From: Sphingomonas sp. Leaf230 | GTDB taxonomy: Bacteria; Pseudomonadota; Alphaproteobacteria; Sphingomonadales; Sphingomonadaceae | NCBI RefSeq assembly: GCF_001421745.1 | Contig: NZ_LMKW01000008.1 | Span: 1,027 to 65,026, forward strand | DNA: 64,000 nucleotides | Direction: 5' to 3' | Part shown: positions 7,927 through 17,035 of the stretch, one piece after another | How positions within the stretch are numbered: position 1 is the first letter of the stretch | Layout of the letters: the number at the start of each line of letters is the position of its first letter | The notes under the pieces: generated by a model | Database searches by the model: none | Told to the model about the DNA's origin: nothing | Seen by the model: the letters and a program-made list of their open reading frames with translations, nothing else | Program-made: the position numbers and the translations under genes

Positions 7927-9438
7927 GTGAACGCTGAGCCTGAATGGACGGAACGCGCGGACAAGCGCGGTCTGGATCCCCTTGGAATGCAGAACGCCGG
8001 TGTTTCGCTCTACCAGTCGCTCCTGCCAGGGATCAGCAACGTCACGCTGCGCATGCGATATTACGGATATTATTGCTGGGTCAGCGATTCGTACGCTCGC
8101 GCCGGAGCAACCGACGAATTCGAGGCCTGGCGCTCGTGGGTCCGTCGCGCGGAAGCGCTCTACGCCCTCGTCTCCTCGCACGCGCAGGGACAGGGCGGCG
8201 TCGGAGGTGTCGAATGGGCGGACCGCCGGCTAGCCGGCGATGACGCTACCATCGACTTCGCCGAGGCGGCATCGAACAATCCCAACGTGGAGAAGTACCT
8301 GCGCCAATCCTTGGGTGTCTTTGGTGGCGCCTACTACTCGCAGATGGCGGAGATGGGGCTCTTCCGGCAAGGAGATCATGGCGTACAGCGCGCGACGAAT
8401 GTCGCCGGGAGGCAGGCGGCCGATGCGTTTCGGGCCTCCATCGGGCCTGAGGTTGAAGCGTTGGCTTTGGACTCGATCAAGGCCGCTCGGGCGACGCGCG
8501 AGACGCTCGCCTCGCTCTTGCCGTTGGTGCCATCCGAAATCCCCGAAGGTTCGTCCGAGCGGGATGTGTATGAGAACATGCTCTTCGTTCCGTCCGACGC
8601 TACGACGAACGATTCAAGTCGAGCGGCGTCCCTGCGGCTTGTTCTGCGCACGGCGGACACAGTCGGCGGCAAGCCCGACTCGGACGAGATACGCTGGCAC
8701 ATCTTCGCGTCACCAGAGTTGGAAGACCCCGCGCTGAACGCCCAGCGGGTCCGGTGGGAGGCCTATCAGTGCCAGGACATCCTCCAGATGGCTGCCGCTG
8801 CACTCCTTGAGTGGGCCACCGAGTTGATGGCCGAGTTCGACTCCGGCCGCACGCCGGCGGAGATTGAGAAGGAGATCCAGGACCGACTTGGCGCCACCGA
8901 GCCGGAGGTCGCGCATCTACAGTGGTCGCAGTTGCGCGAGAGCCTAGATCCGCACGCGTTCGACTATCGGACCACGCTTGCGAGGCTGACGAGCAGGCAC
9001 GGCACGGCGGAGCAGAAGGCGTGGGACGCGATACGGTTGATCGCCGCGCTGGACCACAGGATTGCCGCGAGGCCGGATCTGCGTGAGACCATCCAGGCCG
9101 AGCTGCAGGTACATGGCGGCGGCAGGTCCATCATCACCGAGCTTGCGTGGATCGGACGCGGCGCGGATCATCCCGTCGGTGAGCTGATCGCAAGCTATGT
9201 TGTCGAACGCGTCGTGCGGCGACACAGTTGGGTCGCGATGCAGAAGCTTCGACGCCAGCGCGACTACACGTTCCTCTTCGAGGTGCAGGACGGACGACTG
9301 GTCCGTCGCCGAGGATATTCGGCTGTACCGACCACCCCGCGATTGGGACCTGCGGTGCAATTCCTGTACGACATCGGTCTCATCGACGAGGACGGTGCCA
9401 CTGACAGGGGTCGCGCAGTTCTCGGCGCCGTCGCATGA
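7927..9438 (+). CDS. Unrecognised 503-residue protein, partner of PLD-like protein
   Basis: The product is soluble, with a conserved-looking N-terminal block (GLDPLGMQNAGVSLYQSLLP, then GISNVTLRMRYYGYYCWVS). That block recalls the aromatic LLPG...RxRYYxFxxW pattern of large uncharacterised bacterial proteins. The rest is mixed helical, with no nuclease, helicase or ATPase motif I can see. The GTG at 7927 follows GGGGGAC and places the conserved block at the N-terminus; an ATG at 7867 would add 20 atypical residues. Its stop overlaps the ATG of the next gene (ATGA, 9435-9438), so the two proteins are made together and probably act together. Function unknown; defence or DNA processing is an inference from the partner. 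Confidence 0.7.
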   Translation: MNAEPEWTERADKRGLDPLGMQNAGVSLYQSLLPGISNVTLRMRYYGYYCWVSDSYARAGATDEFEAWRSWVRRAEALYALVSSHAQGQGGVGGVEWADRRLAGDDATIDFAEAASNNPNVEKYLRQSLGVFGGAYYSQMAEMGLFRQGDHGVQRATNVAGRQAADAFRASIGPEVEALALDSIKAARATRETLASLLPLVPSEIPEGSSERDVYENMLFVPSDATTNDSSRAASLRLVLRTADTVGGKPDSDEIRWHIFASPELEDPALNAQRVRWEAYQCQDILQMAAAALLEWATELMAEFDSGRTPAEIEKEIQDRLGATEPEVAHLQWSQLRESLDPHAFDYRTTLARLTSRHGTAEQKAWDAIRLIAALDHRIAARPDLRETIQAELQVHGGGRSIITELAWIGRGADHPVGELIASYVVERVVRRHSWVAMQKLRRQRDYTFLFEVQDGRLVRRRGYSAVPTTPRLGPAVQFLYDIGLIDEDGATDRGRAVLGAVA

Positions 9439-11771
9439 AATATCCCGAACGCATGGCACGTCGCGGTGCCGGATCGCGGCCCTTCCACAGCGCTATCGCG
9501 ACCACCTTCTGCGTCGAGTTCGCGGCCTATGAGCAGGTGATGCTGCCGCAGCTCATGGGCAGCGGCGCAACGAACTTCCTGCTCATAGCGGACGAGCGGA
9601 TGGCCTCGATGTCATTGTCGGATGGTTCACAATTGCCGGTCCAACTCGGGCGGGACTACGAACTTGCATCTCCAGCATCATCCGACGGGCTCTTCCATTC
9701 CAAGATCGTGCTCCAGGTCGGCCGCAAGGCGGGCAAGCTGTTCGTCGGATCGGCGAATATTACGGCCGCCGGACTCGCTGGGAATGCGGAAACCGTGGTC
9801 GAGCTCGAGTGTACGGACGAACCGAGCGCCGAGCAGGAGATCGTGCGGTCGGCGTGGCGATACGTGTCGGGCCTCGTTTCCCATGATCAGCGTGCGGCCC
9901 GCGACGCACTGAGCTGGGCGGCGGATCGGGCGCCATGGCTGACCCCCGCTCCAACTGCAGCGCTAAACAGTCTGGCGGACGGGTCGGCCATTGCGTTCCT
10001 GGCACGCGATGGAGGACCTGGCATTGGAAGGCGCTTCGCGGACCTCGTCGCGGGCCAGGATGTCGAGCGTCTGATAGTGGCGAGCCCGTATTGGGATCCG
10101 CGGCTCGACGCATTGCAGTATCTGTGTGAACGGTTGAAACCCGCCAGCGCGACGATCCTACTGGATACCGAAGGGCACGAGTTTCCGCTGGAGGCCGCAC
10201 GCCCCGCCGGGATTGAATTCCGCACGTTTCCAATCGGCCTCAAAGGCCGATTTAAGCACGCCAAGTTCCTGATCGCGTCGACTGCGACCCACGACCACGT
10301 GTTGGTGGGAAGCGCGAACTGCACCTGGGCAGCCCTTGGAAACGGAACCTTCGGTGGCTCGAACGCGGAAGCGTGCATCTACCGCCTCCTGCCTCGCGAT
10401 CGGGCCCTCGCCGCCCTTGGTCTCTCCGAATGCATGGCTACCGATGTCGTGAACGCCAATGAGATCGACCAGCGAGACGCCTCTCCTCCGATCCCGCTGA
10501 AGGAGATCGCGTCGCGCAAAGGCGGGACGTTCGAACTGGAGGGGGATGTGCTGAGCTGGCACCCTCCCGGCTGGTTTCTCGAACATGGCCGGCTGCGACT
10601 ACTCGGCCGCAATCGGCGCGAACTTGCCCAGCTTGTCGTGGTGACCGCTGGCGAGCCCTCCGTTCGCCTGTCTTTCCGGCTTGAGATCGAGGAGCCAGAG
10701 CGCATCAGCTTCGTGGTGGTCGAAAAGGGCGAATTCACCTCGAATCCGTCTCACGTCGCCCACCGCTCGGTGCTGCGCCGTCGGCGTCGCGAAGTGGCTA
10801 CCGGGTCGGTTGCCAAGGCGGTAGCGACCTTCGACGCGGGCGAAGATTTCGACCTCTGGATGCACGGCGCCTTCGACCTGCTGGCGCGCGCAGATCTCGA
10901 TGACCGGCCGCCGCCTATAGTCTCGGCACGGCCTCGCAAGCCAGATGCACACGAGCAGGAGAGCCCGCCCCAGCAACTCACTTACGACGAATTCATGGAA
11001 ACGCGCGCGCCCGATGCACGGTCTGGAAGTCGCCAGGATTCGGCCCTGACCGGAACGCACTCGGACAGCGTCCGCAGCTTCCTGAACATGTTGGTCGGAA
11101 GGGCGACGGACGTGCCCGAACCAATTGACCCCGACGCGTGGATGGACCCTGCAGAGGAGGATCCAGAGCGTGAACTCAACGCCGAAACAAGTAGGGCTGA
11201 GGCTCAACCGGAACCGCCACCGAAGGTTTCGCAGCCCGACGTCTCGCAGGTCGACGCGAAGCAGTTCGAGCGCATGGTTCGGGCGTATGCGACCAACGTG
11301 ACTTCGGACACCGCGCCGCTTGGGCCGGGCGACGTGCTTCGTGTCAGATTCTGGCTGATGCTCCTTCTCCACAAGGCGAGGCATAAAGGTTTGCCGCTTG
11401 GCCTGGGAGCGACCGCGGAGGAACAGGGCTGGCCGCGGATGGCGCTACGCGTGATCTCGGCATTTTTCTGTGGGGCCAGACCTCCAATCACTCGCCTGAT
11501 GATTGCGAAGGACTATGCAGGGATGCCGGTCGACTTCCTTGAGTGCTGGGCGACGGTCCTCTGGACGCTAGATGCGATGGAGGGCGTCCTTGCGGGACCT
11601 GCGCGGCATCGTCAGTTCCTCCTGTTCGTGCAAAGGGCACGGTTCGATGTCGCGAAGGTTCTGGGGCTGCAACCAGCAGAATTGGCAAGCAACACCGTTC
11701 TCCAGGTACGCCGGGCAATGGACGCGACGATAGGCTCCAGGCTCGATCTGGCCACCAACAAACTTCCGTAG
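9435..11771 (+). CDS. Phospholipase D-like (double HxK) protein, putative nuclease
   Basis: The 778-residue protein carries two PLD-superfamily half-sites: H88-x-K90 with GSANIT at 105-110, and H275-x-K277 with GSANCT at 292-297. The two halves should form one active site. The Asp of the classical HKD motif is absent in both (V95 and S282), as in some nuclease-type PLD proteins. A beta-rich middle region follows (about 370-470), then a disordered acidic stretch (about 500-610) and a helical C-terminal domain (about 615-778). There is no signal peptide or membrane helix, so it is probably cytoplasmic. It is translationally coupled to the preceding gene. PLD proteins of this layout occur in anti-phage and restriction-like systems, so a defence role is plausible but unproven. 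Confidence 0.8.
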   Translation: MKYPERMARRGAGSRPFHSAIATTFCVEFAAYEQVMLPQLMGSGATNFLLIADERMASMSLSDGSQLPVQLGRDYELASPASSDGLFHSKIVLQVGRKAGKLFVGSANITAAGLAGNAETVVELECTDEPSAEQEIVRSAWRYVSGLVSHDQRAARDALSWAADRAPWLTPAPTAALNSLADGSAIAFLARDGGPGIGRRFADLVAGQDVERLIVASPYWDPRLDALQYLCERLKPASATILLDTEGHEFPLEAARPAGIEFRTFPIGLKGRFKHAKFLIASTATHDHVLVGSANCTWAALGNGTFGGSNAEACIYRLLPRDRALAALGLSECMATDVVNANEIDQRDASPPIPLKEIASRKGGTFELEGDVLSWHPPGWFLEHGRLRLLGRNRRELAQLVVVTAGEPSVRLSFRLEIEEPERISFVVVEKGEFTSNPSHVAHRSVLRRRRREVATGSVAKAVATFDAGEDFDLWMHGAFDLLARADLDDRPPPIVSARPRKPDAHEQESPPQQLTYDEFMETRAPDARSGSRQDSALTGTHSDSVRSFLNMLVGRATDVPEPIDPDAWMDPAEEDPERELNAETSRAEAQPEPPPKVSQPDVSQVDAKQFERMVRAYATNVTSDTAPLGPGDVLRVRFWLMLLLHKARHKGLPLGLGATAEEQGWPRMALRVISAFFCGARPPITRLMIAKDYAGMPVDFLECWATVLWTLDAMEGVLAGPARHRQFLLFVQRARFDVAKVLGLQPAELASNTVLQVRRAMDATIGSRLDLATNKLP

Positions 11772-12012
11772 CCGAAGTGCTGCCACAACGACCCGTCCGG
11801 CCCATGTCGCGTGTTCGAACGCTCGACGTCGCCCCCCTCCCGCGCTACTCACGAATCGCGTCGCGGGATCAGCCCGAGGCGTGCAGGCAGGTACAGCGGC
11901 TGAACAGCGGGCGGGTACAGCGAAGGTGTTTCGCTTTATCCCAAATCCGCAGATTTCCGCGGTTCTGCGAGGTAGGCAACACCTCTCGTAGGGGTCACCA
12001 GCTACTGCTTTC

Positions 12013-12270
12013 GTGACGGAAGCGCGCAACGAACCTCACAACCCGCGCGCAGCAGGGTTTTTTCCTTTGCCGTCGATTGTTGCCGGCGCGTATTTCAAAA
12101 CGAAACGCTTTCGTGTCGAGTGGGAAACCGATCGATCGATGGCCCGCGTCTCAACGCTGCAACAGTCCAGACCGGTCGCCTGCGCCGTCATCGAACGCTT
12201 CACCGCCGCGGTGATCGAGCGCGAAGTCGGACCCGCGCGGCTCGTCATTCAGGGCATGGCAGACGGCTAA
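12013..12270 (+). CDS. Possible small hypothetical protein
   Basis: A frame with GTG start encodes 85 residues (MTEARNEPHNPRAAGFFPLP...), soluble and weakly amphipathic. An internal ATG at 12139 is an alternative start. No ribosome-binding site stands out and no family is recognised. The only support is its position just before a strong hairpin at 12279-12316. The bases between the PLD gene and this frame (11772-12012) hold nothing else I can identify. Confidence 0.3.
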   Translation: MTEARNEPHNPRAAGFFPLPSIVAGAYFKTKRFRVEWETDRSMARVSTLQQSRPVACAVIERFTAAVIEREVGPARLVIQGMADG

Positions 12271-12278
12271 GCAAAGCC

Positions 12279-12316
12279 GACCCGGATCGATGCCGCAGCA
12301 GGCATCGATCCGGGTC
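12279..12316. terminator. Strong 16-bp hairpin, probable bidirectional transcript end
   Basis: GACCCGGATCGATGCC and its exact complement GGCATCGATCCGGGTC flank a 6-nt loop (GCAGCA). There is no T tract on either side, so termination is inferred from stem strength and its place between a plus-strand frame and the convergent yghU gene. Confidence 0.55.
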
Positions 12317-12378
12317 GCTCTGATTGCGTCGCAAAAGCGGTGACTGGGTAACGACCGCTCAGTGCCTTGAACGAAGCG

Positions 12379-13272
12379 TCACTTTGTCGCGCCGTCGGTC
12401 GCTGCGGCGTCGAGCTTGTCCTGCGTCCTCGTGTCGAAATCGCCAGCGTCATGGCGCTCGGGGAGCTGACTGGAAGGATCACCCATCACGCGGTTGACCA
12501 TCCGCCCTCGCGCCACTGCGGGCCGCGCGGCGATCAGATCGGTCCAGCGCAGGACGTTCTTGTAGTCGTTTACCTGAAGGAACTCCGCGGCCTCGTAGAC
12601 CAGTCCCTTCACCAGAGCACCGTACCAAGGCCACACCGCCATGTCGGCGATCGAATACTCGTCGCCGCCGACATACTCGCTTTCGCCCAGGCGTCGGTCG
12701 AGAACGTCGAGTTGCCGCTTCACCTCCATCGCGAAGCGGTCGATCGCATATTCGATCTTAACCGGCGCATACGCGTAGAAATGCCCGAACCCGCCGCCAA
12801 GCATCGGCCCCGCCCCCATCTGCCAGAACAGCCACGAGAGCACCTCGGCACGCTTGGCGCCATCGGTGGGCAGGAACGCACCGAACTTCTCGGCGAGATA
12901 GACCAGGATCGAGCCGGACTCAAAGACCCGGATCGGGCTTGCGCCACTGCGATCGACCAGTGCCGGAATCTTCGAGTTCGGGTTGGCCTCGACGAAGCCG
13001 CTGCCGAACTGATCGCCGTCCATGATCTTGATGAGCCAGGCGTCATATTCGGCACCCGTGTGACCAGCAGCGAGAAGCTCCTCGAGCATCACCGTCACCT
13101 TCACCCCGTTGGGCGTCGCCAGCGAATAGAGCTGCAGCGGATGCTTGCCCACCGGCAGATCCTTGTCATGCGTAGCGCCGGCGATCGGGCGGTTGATGCT
13201 GGCGAACCGGCCTCCGCTCTCCTTGTTCCAAGTCCAGATCTTCGGCGGCGTGTAATCGGCGGTCTCGGTCAT
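12379..13272 (-). CDS. yghU: Glutathione-dependent disulfide-bond oxidoreductase, YghU type
   Basis: The 297-residue protein is a Nu-class glutathione S-transferase homologue. An N-terminal extension (TPPKIWTWNKESGGRFASIN) is typical of YghU. A thioredoxin-like domain follows, with the glutathione-site motif NPNSKIPALVDR and FESGSILVYLAEKFG, then an all-helical domain (FGHFYAYAPVKIEYAIDRF, EYSIADMAVWPWYG). Known relatives reduce organic hydroperoxides and disulfides using glutathione in the cytoplasm. The length is slightly above the E. coli protein because of an acidic C-terminal tail (DTRTQDKLDAAATDGATK). It is monocistronic, convergent with the upstream small frame. Confidence 0.9.
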   Translation of the reverse strand: MTETADYTPPKIWTWNKESGGRFASINRPIAGATHDKDLPVGKHPLQLYSLATPNGVKVTVMLEELLAAGHTGAEYDAWLIKIMDGDQFGSGFVEANPNSKIPALVDRSGASPIRVFESGSILVYLAEKFGAFLPTDGAKRAEVLSWLFWQMGAGPMLGGGFGHFYAYAPVKIEYAIDRFAMEVKRQLDVLDRRLGESEYVGGDEYSIADMAVWPWYGALVKGLVYEAAEFLQVNDYKNVLRWTDLIAARPAVARGRMVNRVMGDPSSQLPERHDAGDFDTRTQDKLDAAATDGATK

Positions 13273-13428
13273 TAGGATTCTCCGCGTGGGTTATTCCTTG
13301 TCGGCGCCGTGAGCCGTTGCGGAATGTGACGCAAGTGCGGAGTACTTCTGGTGAGCTGGTTTGCACGTGATCCGATGGGCGCCGCAGTGCCGCCACCACA
13401 CCGCCATGCCGCGTCGCGGACGCAACAA

Positions 13429-13456
13429 GGGGCGCCCCGTACGATCGGGACGCCCC
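13429..13456 (-). terminator. Rho-independent-like terminator of the TonB receptor gene
   Basis: On the minus strand an 11-bp G+C-rich stem (GGGGCGTCCCG pairing with CGGGGCGCCCC, one G-T pair, 6-nt loop) lies about 45 bases after the receptor stop and is followed by TTGTTG. Confidence 0.6.
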
Positions 13457-13501
13457 AAACGATTATAACAGGCCGACCAGACCAGCCGGCCAGTTATCGC
13501 C

Positions 13502-16500
13502 TTACTTGATCGCGACGCGGATCGAGAAAGTGAAGCGGCGATCGTTGATGAACCAGTTGCGTGGTCGGGTCAGCAGGTCGTCGTTGATGACGTACGACGT
13601 CCGGGTCACCGAGTTCGTCAGGTTCACACCCTGGAAGCCCATCCGCACCGCCGGCGTGATCGCATAGAAGACCGACGCATCGAGCTGCCCGTACGACTCT
13701 GCATAGACCGGCGCGAACGGCGTGATCACATCGCGGATCGTCAACAGGTTCCGTGACCGCCAGTTATACGCGGCGCGGAGTTCCAGGCCATTGCGCTGAT
13801 AGAAAGGCCCGATATTGAACTGGTACTTCGACAACCCCTGCAACGGCAGCTTCCCGGTATCGACGGAGGAGATGATCCCCGCCGTTACGTTCGGATCGTT
13901 CGGGTCCAGCTGTTGCTGCGACACACCCGTCGAATGCACATAGGTGAAGTTCGCCGAGAGCCCGAGACCGCCCAGCACCGACGGCAGGAAGCCGTACGTC
14001 TGCTGATAGCCGACCTCGAACCCGCGAACCTTGCCCGTATCCGCCGAGTTCAGTGGCGTCGTGACGATGGCATCGAACGTCGAGCCATTGTTGGTGAACG
14101 ACAGGCGCTGCGTCCCGACGGACTGGACGCCGTACAGGTTCTTCGCGAACGCCGAGAAGGTCAGCTGACCGACGCTCGAGAAATACCATTCCGCGGTCAG
14201 ATCGTAATTGTCGGCCCGGACCGGCTTGAGGTTCGGGTTGCCGACGTCGAAGATCGCCACCGGTCCGCCGTTGAACAGGATCGTCTGGTCGCTGGTCGTC
14301 AGACCGATATTGTAGAACGACCGGGTCTGCCCGAAATCGGGCGGTGCGACGCTCTTGTTGAACGCGGCGCGGAACTGCAGGCCACCCCCTACCGCCAGCT
14401 TCACGTTGAAGCTCGGCAGGAAGTAGTCGTAGGTCAGCTTGGTGTTGTTCGGCACGAGATTGCCGTTCTGGAACGCCACTGCCGCTGCGCGGGTCGCGTC
14501 CGGCAACGCACAGAACCGCGAGATTGCAGTGCCGTTGGCGGGTGGAACGCAACTGAACGACTGGTTCGGGAACGAGAAGAAGCCCGACGAGATACGCCGT
14601 GTCTTGGTGTAGCGCACGCCGACATTGCCGCTCAGATTCCACCCATTCGACAAATCGTTGCCGAAGCGGACTGCGAGATAGGCGGCGTTGTTACGCTCGC
14701 TGACCGGATTGACCTCGCCCGGACGGAACGGCGTCCCAGCAATCACGCCCGAACGCTGCGCCAGCGGCACCCAGCCATCCGCGCCCGAATTAGTCGATGT
14801 GAAATTACGCCATTCGTGCGCGATCTGGCTGATCTGCTGGACCGCGGCACCGTAATCCTGAAGCTGGCTGCCCGGATAGAATACACGGCCACCGTTGGAC
14901 GCGTCATTAGCCTGCCCACGGAAGAAATTGTCGTAGGTGAAGGCCTGTTGCGGCCCCGGCACGCCCGCGTCGCGGGTCGTCGGATTGCCATCGATCGGGC
15001 GGTCGAACCATACCGGTCCGCCGGTCGACCCCGGTGCGGTCATGCTGCCATCCCCGCCGCCCCAGATCTCGCTCAACACGCCCCAGTTATACGCGGTCGA
15101 CCGCGCTTCGTTCTGGCGATCGGAGAAGCGATAGCCGGCGCGGATCGACGTCAGCCAGCTTTCCTCCGGGAACGAATAGTCCAGATCGATACGCGCGGCG
15201 TCTTCGTTGCCCTTGCTGTCCTCGATATGGTCCATCGCCGACCGGTAGAAGCTGTTATACGGGTCCGCGTAGCTCGGATGCGCCGCATTCTGGTAGTTGT
15301 TGGCGCCGTTGGTAACGGGAATGAAGTTCACATAGGCCGGGTCGCTGCCGTTCAATCGGATGTCGGCATTCTGGTAGGTCGTCCCCCAGACGGTGAGATC
15401 GGTAACGTTTACCTTCGACCAGACGTGCTGGTAATCGACGGTCACGCCCAGACGCGTCGTCGGCTGCCACTTGAAGTTGAAGCTGGCATCGTTGGTGATG
15501 TAACGTGCCGTGTTGCCGCGCGCGATGTTGTTGCTCTGCAAGCCATTGGTCGGCGTACGCATGTCGCTACCCTGATCGGCGCGATAGCCGTTCGGACCGG
15601 TGATGAGACCGCTGGTGAACGCATTGTCGTCGTCATACGCGAAGCTCGTGCCGGGGAATGGCTGGGAGTCCCCCGCGGTCAAAACGTTGTCGGTAGCGAC
15701 TTCGATCGAGTTCTCGGTCCAGGCCTCGCGCGAATCCGCGCGCAGGAACTGCGCGGTCGCGGTCATCTTGTCGTCGTTGCTGCGCCACTGGCCAGCCGCC
15801 GAATACCCGTAGCGCGTACGGTTGAATTCCTGGCTGCGGATCGCCGCGCCGCGCGGCACGTACACGGTCGTCCCGACGTTCGGAAGGTTGTTGGCGCCGA
15901 GCGGCTGTAGCAGGTCGCCCCCGCTCGTGAGTACGCGTTCGCCCCAGTTCGAGATCTGAACACTGTCCGCGCGTGAGCGAACCTGCGAGCGCACGAAGCT
16001 GCCGAGCAGGCCGAACTGGCCGATGCCGGTGTGCCAGCGATCGCTGGCGAGGACCGAAACGGTCGGCGACGACTTCTTGACGAAGTCTCCGTAGTTGTTC
16101 TCCAGCGTGCCGCCCAACGACAACCCGGTGGAATCGAACGGCAGGCGAGTCCGCAGATTGACGGTACCGGCAATGCCCCCTTCGATCATGTCGGCCGACG
16201 GGCTTTTGAACACGTCGACGCCGCCCAGCAATTCCGACGGAACATCGGCGAACGACAGGCCACGACCATTGTTGGCACTGAACGAATCGCGGCCGTTGAT
16301 CTCGGAGCGCGTGTAGGTGAGACCGCGAACGACGACACCCGACCCTTCCGTCGAGAAGTGGTCCGGATCGACGCCAGCGGAGAAGTGGCTGATCGACACG
16401 CCCGGGACGCGCTGCAACGCCTCCGTCACCGAACGGTCCGGCAATGCACCAATATCTTCGGCTGAAATCGAATCCACGACGACTTCGGAATTCTTCTTGA

Positions 16501-16870
16501 TCGCCTGCGCGCTCTGCAGACTGCGACGAATGCCGGTGACCACGATGTCCTGGTTGGCGGCCTCACTCTGCGGTGTCGCGGTCGATTGCTCGGCCTGTGT
16601 CGGCCTAGCACCGCCCGAGGGAACCTGCGCGTTTGCGGAAGGCTGGGCCTGCCCCGAAACTGACGTATCAGCACTTGCCGCCGCGGCCCGATCTGAAGGT
16701 GCGGTACGGTCAAGCGCCGCCGCCGTCGGCGTGCTCTGCGTGGGAACCGGCTCAGCTTGCTGGGCCTGCAACGCTTGCGGTGCGGCTGCCAAGCAGAGCG
16801 CGATCAACGATGCCCCGCCTTTCAACGCACCAACACGACGAGACGCAACTAGGATATTCGCAGTGGTCAT
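13502..16870 (-). CDS. TonB-dependent receptor (Caulobacter/Sphingomonas long type)
   Basis: The 1122-residue outer-membrane protein imports a large or scarce ligand using TonB energy. A signal peptide (about residues 1-36, ending ...PQALQAQ) is followed by an A/Q/T/P-rich spacer. Then come the TonB box (QDIVVTGIRRSL), the plug (ALPDRSVTEALQRVPGVSIS, VVVRGLTYTRSEINGRDSFS) and a long beta-barrel ending in RRFTFSIRVAIK. The ATG at 16870 gives a clean signal peptide, with AAAGGGG 12 bases upstream and a palindromic operator just before it; longer starts up to 16945 would put the operator inside the gene. It is divergent from the halogenase operon, a pairing common in Caulobacter, Xanthomonas and sphingomonads. 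The substrate cannot be read, though such receptors are often carbohydrate-related. Confidence 0.93.
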   Translation of the reverse strand: MTTANILVASRRVGALKGGASLIALCLAAAPQALQAQQAEPVPTQSTPTAAALDRTAPSDRAAAASADTSVSGQAQPSANAQVPSGGARPTQAEQSTATPQSEAANQDIVVTGIRRSLQSAQAIKKNSEVVVDSISAEDIGALPDRSVTEALQRVPGVSISHFSAGVDPDHFSTEGSGVVVRGLTYTRSEINGRDSFSANNGRGLSFADVPSELLGGVDVFKSPSADMIEGGIAGTVNLRTRLPFDSTGLSLGGTLENNYGDFVKKSSPTVSVLASDRWHTGIGQFGLLGSFVRSQVRSRADSVQISNWGERVLTSGGDLLQPLGANNLPNVGTTVYVPRGAAIRSQEFNRTRYGYSAAGQWRSNDDKMTATAQFLRADSREAWTENSIEVATDNVLTAGDSQPFPGTSFAYDDDNAFTSGLITGPNGYRADQGSDMRTPTNGLQSNNIARGNTARYITNDASFNFKWQPTTRLGVTVDYQHVWSKVNVTDLTVWGTTYQNADIRLNGSDPAYVNFIPVTNGANNYQNAAHPSYADPYNSFYRSAMDHIEDSKGNEDAARIDLDYSFPEESWLTSIRAGYRFSDRQNEARSTAYNWGVLSEIWGGGDGSMTAPGSTGGPVWFDRPIDGNPTTRDAGVPGPQQAFTYDNFFRGQANDASNGGRVFYPGSQLQDYGAAVQQISQIAHEWRNFTSTNSGADGWVPLAQRSGVIAGTPFRPGEVNPVSERNNAAYLAVRFGNDLSNGWNLSGNVGVRYTKTRRISSGFFSFPNQSFSCVPPANGTAISRFCALPDATRAAAVAFQNGNLVPNNTKLTYDYFLPSFNVKLAVGGGLQFRAAFNKSVAPPDFGQTRSFYNIGLTTSDQTILFNGGPVAIFDVGNPNLKPVRADNYDLTAEWYFSSVGQLTFSAFAKNLYGVQSVGTQRLSFTNNGSTFDAIVTTPLNSADTGKVRGFEVGYQQTYGFLPSVLGGLGLSANFTYVHSTGVSQQQLDPNDPNVTAGIISSVDTGKLPLQGLSKYQFNIGPFYQRNGLELRAAYNWRSRNLLTIRDVITPFAPVYAESYGQLDASVFYAITPAVRMGFQGVNLTNSVTRTSYVINDDLLTRPRNWFINDRRFTFSIRVAIK

Positions 16871-16892
16871 GACGTTTGGCATCCCCTTTACA

Positions 16893-16904
16893 GATAGCGC
16901 TATC
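16893..16904. promoter_or_regulatory. Palindrome resembling a LacI-family operator
   Basis: GATAGCGCTATC is a perfect 12-bp palindrome centred on GC, in the style of LacI-family sites such as GxTAGCGCTAxC. It begins 23 bases upstream of the chosen receptor start, a place where a bound repressor would block transcription. No LacI gene is in the window, so the regulator would be encoded elsewhere. Confidence 0.55.
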
Positions 16905-16940
16905 ATTCGTTGGCGCGCTTTATCTGCCAGGCGAGGTAGC

Positions 16941-16964
16941 GTCACATGAATGTAACAGCTACAT
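16941..16964. promoter_or_regulatory. Overlapping inverted repeats in the receptor/halogenase divergent region
   Basis: GTCACATGAATGTAAC (16941-16956) is a 16-bp near-palindrome with one mismatch, and ATGTAACAGCTACAT (16950-16964) has 5-bp exact arms. They overlap in the middle of the divergent intergenic region and could be a second regulator site. Evidence is symmetry and position only. Confidence 0.35.
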
Positions 16965-17035
16965 AAAAGGTTAAGAACGCTCGGAAATGAGCGCGTAGTT
17001 GCTTAGATACAACACAGAGAGGATGAGGATTGGCC

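Noticed and set aside
11772..12060. Possible structured RNA or tRNA-like sequence between the PLD gene and yghU
   Set aside because: Short stems and a GTTCGAAC occur, but no cloverleaf, SRP RNA core or tmRNA tag could be assembled.
13913..15910. Long open frame (665 codons) on the plus strand opposite the TonB receptor
   Set aside because: It is arginine/alanine-rich antisense sequence of a high-G+C gene with no motif or ribosome-binding site; the receptor on the other strand has clear domain structure.
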